Shown one piece after another: positions 5,358-6,609 of a stretch of DNA of 6,609 nt (its first letter is position 1; each line of letters starts with the position of its first letter). The notes beneath the pieces are model-generated. The model was not told where the DNA came from and searched no databases. It saw nothing but the letters and a program-made list of their open reading frames with translations. The position numbers and the translations under genes are program-made. Source of the stretch: DASPXY01 sp038227745 (lineage in GTDB: Bacteria; Planctomycetota; Planctomycetia; Gemmatales; Gemmataceae); contig JBBRPS010000594.1 in NCBI GenBank assembly GCA_038227745.1, positions 1 through 6,609 on the forward strand, written 5' to 3'.

Positions 5358-5945
5358 ATGAGGGTCCCCGCCTTGTCCCGTTGCCACCGCTTCACGCCCC
5401 TACTCTTCGCCGCCGGGGCCGGTCTGCTTCTGGGCTGCGCGAATGGCGGCGCCCCGCCGCCGCCCCCTGAATCCAAAGCCGCCGCCGCGCCCAGCGAAGT
5501 GAAGCTCGCTGTCGTCAAGCACAAGCAGTTCGTCGAGGAGCTGAAGAAGCAGCGGGGCAAGGTGGTGGTCGTGGACGTCTGGGGCGAGTTCTGACTGCCG
5601 TGCAAAAAGGAGTTCCCGCATCTGGTCGAGATGCACAAGAAGTACGCCAGGGACGGCGTGGCCTGCGTGTCGGTGAGCGTCGATCAGGTGGAGGACAAGG
5701 AACGTGCTCTCAAGTTCTTGAAGGCCAAGGGGGCGACGTTCGCGAACTACCTGCTCGACGAGGACAACCCGTCCGTCTGGCAGGAATACTGGGACACGAA
5801 TGGCCCGCCCGCGGTGTTCGTCTACGATCCGGCGGGGAAGCTTGCCCGGGCGTTCCGCAACGGCCCGGAGGAGCACTACACGTACGACGACGTCGAGACG
5901 TTTGTCCGCAAGCTCCTCTCCGCGCAGGGGAGGGGCGGTCGATAG
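5358..5945 (+). CDS. TlpA/thioredoxin-like lipoprotein with in-frame TGA at the CxxC position: probable selenoprotein (UxxC)
   Basis: Read through TGA 5592-5594, this is a 195-residue exported thiol-disulfide oxidoreductase. Residues 1-27 are a lipoprotein signal with lipobox LLLGC (Cys27). A Pro/Ala-rich linker follows (about 30-46), then a thioredoxin fold: KVVVVDVWGEF, codon 79 = TGA, LPCKKEFPHLVEMHKKYA with Cys82, VACVSVSVD, and a cis-Pro loop GPPAVFVYDPAGK (Pro151). The TGA replaces the first Cys of CxxC, the standard Cys-to-Sec position. No other stop interrupts the frame. A hairpin at 5618-5634 fits a bacterial SECIS. The part after the TGA, if started at ATG 5631, would lack the active site and a signal peptide, so it is not a plausible separate gene. 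ATG 5358 is chosen because it opens directly onto the signal peptide, although no ribosome binding site is seen. Alternatives are a TGC-to-TGA sequencing error or a nonsense mutation. Host Sec machinery cannot be checked here. Confidence 0.75.
5592..5594 (+). other. In-frame TGA, candidate selenocysteine codon (Sec79)
   Basis: The codons around it read W-G-E-F-[TGA]-L-P-C-K-K. Thioredoxin-fold proteins have Cys at this position. The next base is C, a context I recall as weak for termination. SulP in this window uses TGA as a genuine stop, so the codon is not reassigned genome-wide. Confidence 0.7.
5618..5634 (+). promoter_or_regulatory. Candidate bacterial SECIS hairpin
   Basis: GCATCT (5618-5623) and AGATGC (5629-5634) form a perfect 6-bp stem closing a 5-nt loop GGTCG. 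The loop starts 29 nt after the TGA, and its first two bases are both G. From memory, bacterial SECIS models need a small stem, a short apical loop with a G in the first two positions, and about 16-37 nt from UGA to loop; all are met. The E. coli fdhF SECIS loop also contains GGUC. An alternative weaker pairing, GTGCA (5600-5604) with TGCAC (5632-5636), competes for the same 3' arm. SelB binding is inferred. Confidence 0.6.
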
Positions 5946-5975
5946 GTGTTCGTCAGGTCCGTGAGTCTTTCACAC

Positions 5976-5981
5976 AAGGAG
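5976..5981 (+). promoter_or_regulatory. Ribosome binding site AAGGAG for the last gene
   Basis: AAGGAG lies nine bases before ATG 5991. It selects this start over the in-frame GTG at 5946, which lacks any such site and would prepend a hydrophilic stretch to a normal signal peptide. Confidence 0.75.
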
Positions 5982-5990
5982 TCCGCGTCC

Positions 5991-6548
5991 ATGAAGACGA
6001 CCCGCATTCTCGCAGCCTCGATGCTGGCGCTGGCCCTGGTGGTCGGCGGCGGTCTGGCAGGCGGCGCGTTGAAGTCCGGCCCGCAGGTCGGCCAGCGCAT
6101 CCCCGGCCCCTTCCACCCGACGAACGTGACCGGCAAGTCCGCCGGGCAGAAGCACTGCCTGGTGTGCGAGCACGGCACCAGCCCCGTGGCGATGGTGTTC
6201 GCCCGCGAGGTGAGCGCCCCGCTGACGAAGCTCATCAAGCAGCTCGACGCCGCCACCGCCAAGAACAGCGAGCAGAACATGGGCAGCTTCGTTGTCTTCC
6301 TCAGCGACAAGGAGGGCCTGGCCGACCAGCTCAAGAGCGTGGCCAAGAGCGCGAAGCTCCAGCAAACCGTGCTGGCCATCGACAACCCGTCCGGTCCGCA
6401 GAAGTACGACGTCTCCAAGGACGCGGACGTCACGGTCGTTCTCTACAGCCGTCACGATGTGCTGGCCAACCACACCTTCCGCAAGGGCCAGCTCAACGAC
6501 CAGGCGATCCAGAAGATCCTGGCCGACATGCCGAAGATCCTGAAGTAG
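5991..6548 (+). CDS. Secreted thioredoxin-like protein with CLVC motif (planctomycete-type, function unknown)
   Basis: This protein of 185 aa has a signal peptide at about residues 1-26 (MKTTRILAASMLALALVVGG and following). The mature part begins around LKSGPQVGQRIPGPFHP, then reaches GQKHCLVCEHGTSPVAMVFARE with Cys56 and Cys59 forming a CxxC before a beta strand, as in thioredoxin folds. Later strands and helices include MGSFVVFLSDKEG, TVLAIDNPSGPQKY and DADVTVVLYSRHDVLANHTF. The C-terminus (QKILADMPKILK) is helical. I recognise it as resembling an uncharacterised secreted family seen in planctomycetes, but have no specific function for it. It begins 45 nt after the probable selenoprotein, with no strong hairpin noticed between, so co-transcription is likely. 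A role in extracytoplasmic thiol redox chemistry is inferred from the CxxC and the neighbours. Confidence 0.85.
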   Translation: MKTTRILAASMLALALVVGGGLAGGALKSGPQVGQRIPGPFHPTNVTGKSAGQKHCLVCEHGTSPVAMVFAREVSAPLTKLIKQLDAATAKNSEQNMGSFVVFLSDKEGLADQLKSVAKSAKLQQTVLAIDNPSGPQKYDVSKDADVTVVLYSRHDVLANHTFRKGQLNDQAIQKILADMPKILK

Positions 6549-6560
6549 TGCCTGAGCCTC

Positions 6561-6594
6561 CAGGCCAACGGCCGGCGTAAGCCGGCTGGTCCTG
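6561..6594 (+). terminator. Hairpin after the last gene
   Basis: GCCGGC (6571-6576) and GCCGGC (6581-6586) pair around a GTAA tetraloop. The stem extends outward as CCA (6565-6567) with TGG (6587-6589) and CAGG (6561-6564) with CCTG (6591-6594), with ACG and T bulged. It starts 12 nt after the TAG stop. No T-run follows. It is a probable 3'-end or terminator structure; I recall similar GCCGGC palindromes being common in planctomycete genomes, so it may also be a repeat. Confidence 0.5.
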
Positions 6595-6609
6595 CACCCC
6601 GGTCTGGCG

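Noticed and set aside
5631..5945. A separate gene starting at ATG 5631
   Set aside because: It would lack the signal peptide, the first strand and the active site, and has no convincing ribosome binding site. It is the continuation of the frame interrupted by TGA 5592.
5358..5945. Genome-wide reassignment of TGA to an amino acid
   Set aside because: The SulP gene ends at a TGA that is followed directly by the non-coding palindrome, and no other supported gene contains an in-frame TGA.
5600..6580. A 326-codon + strand frame overlapping the last two genes
   Set aside because: It is out of frame with two recognisable proteins, and its translation is Arg/Gly/Pro-rich with no motif.

Overview
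This 6.6 kb, very GC-rich window looks like a chromosomal piece of a planctomycete, most likely Gemmatales-like. That is my recognition of the families involved (the CNHCP redoxin, the lipoprotein TlpA-like protein, the CLVC-motif secreted protein and the propeller-cytochrome); no search was run. All supported genes are on the + strand.

Layout: (1) 41-1904, a SulP-family anion transporter with a C-terminal STAS domain. Its N-terminal segment appears to be in another frame because of a 7-G run at 114-120. (2) 1912-1973, a perfect 27-bp inverted repeat with an 8-nt loop, lying between genes. (3) 2061-3950, a membrane-anchored or exported beta-propeller fused to a di-heme cytochrome c peroxidase/MauG-like module. 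(4) 3972-4556, a secreted Cys-type glutathione peroxidase, 21 nt behind gene 3 and probably co-transcribed with it. (5) Two hairpins, then a promoter-like TTGACA/GATAAT pair, then a redoxin with a CNHC active site (to 5215). (6) Two GC-rich hairpins, then a TlpA-like lipoprotein (5358-5945). (7) A secreted thioredoxin-like protein with a CLVC motif (5991-6548), followed by a hairpin.

The standout is gene 6. Its frame is interrupted once, by TGA at 5592-5594, exactly where the first cysteine of a thioredoxin CxxC motif belongs (W-G-E-F-[TGA]-L-P-C-K). The frame continues with a complete thioredoxin fold to 5945. A perfect 6-bp hairpin with a GGUCG loop begins 23 nt after the TGA, which fits what I recall of bacterial SECIS elements. 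I read this as a probable UxxC selenoprotein of the TlpA/thioredoxin type. A C-to-A sequencing error or a nonsense mutation remains possible, especially because SulP (and less certainly the redoxin) shows a start-region anomaly. SulP itself ends in TGA, so genome-wide reassignment of TGA is unlikely.

From 2061 onward, five consecutive genes encode envelope or thiol redox proteins: a di-heme cytochrome, a Cys peroxidase, a CxxC redoxin, a UxxC lipoprotein and a CxxC secreted protein. Together they suggest a peroxide/disulfide-handling locus, although the intervening hairpins imply at least two or three transcription units.
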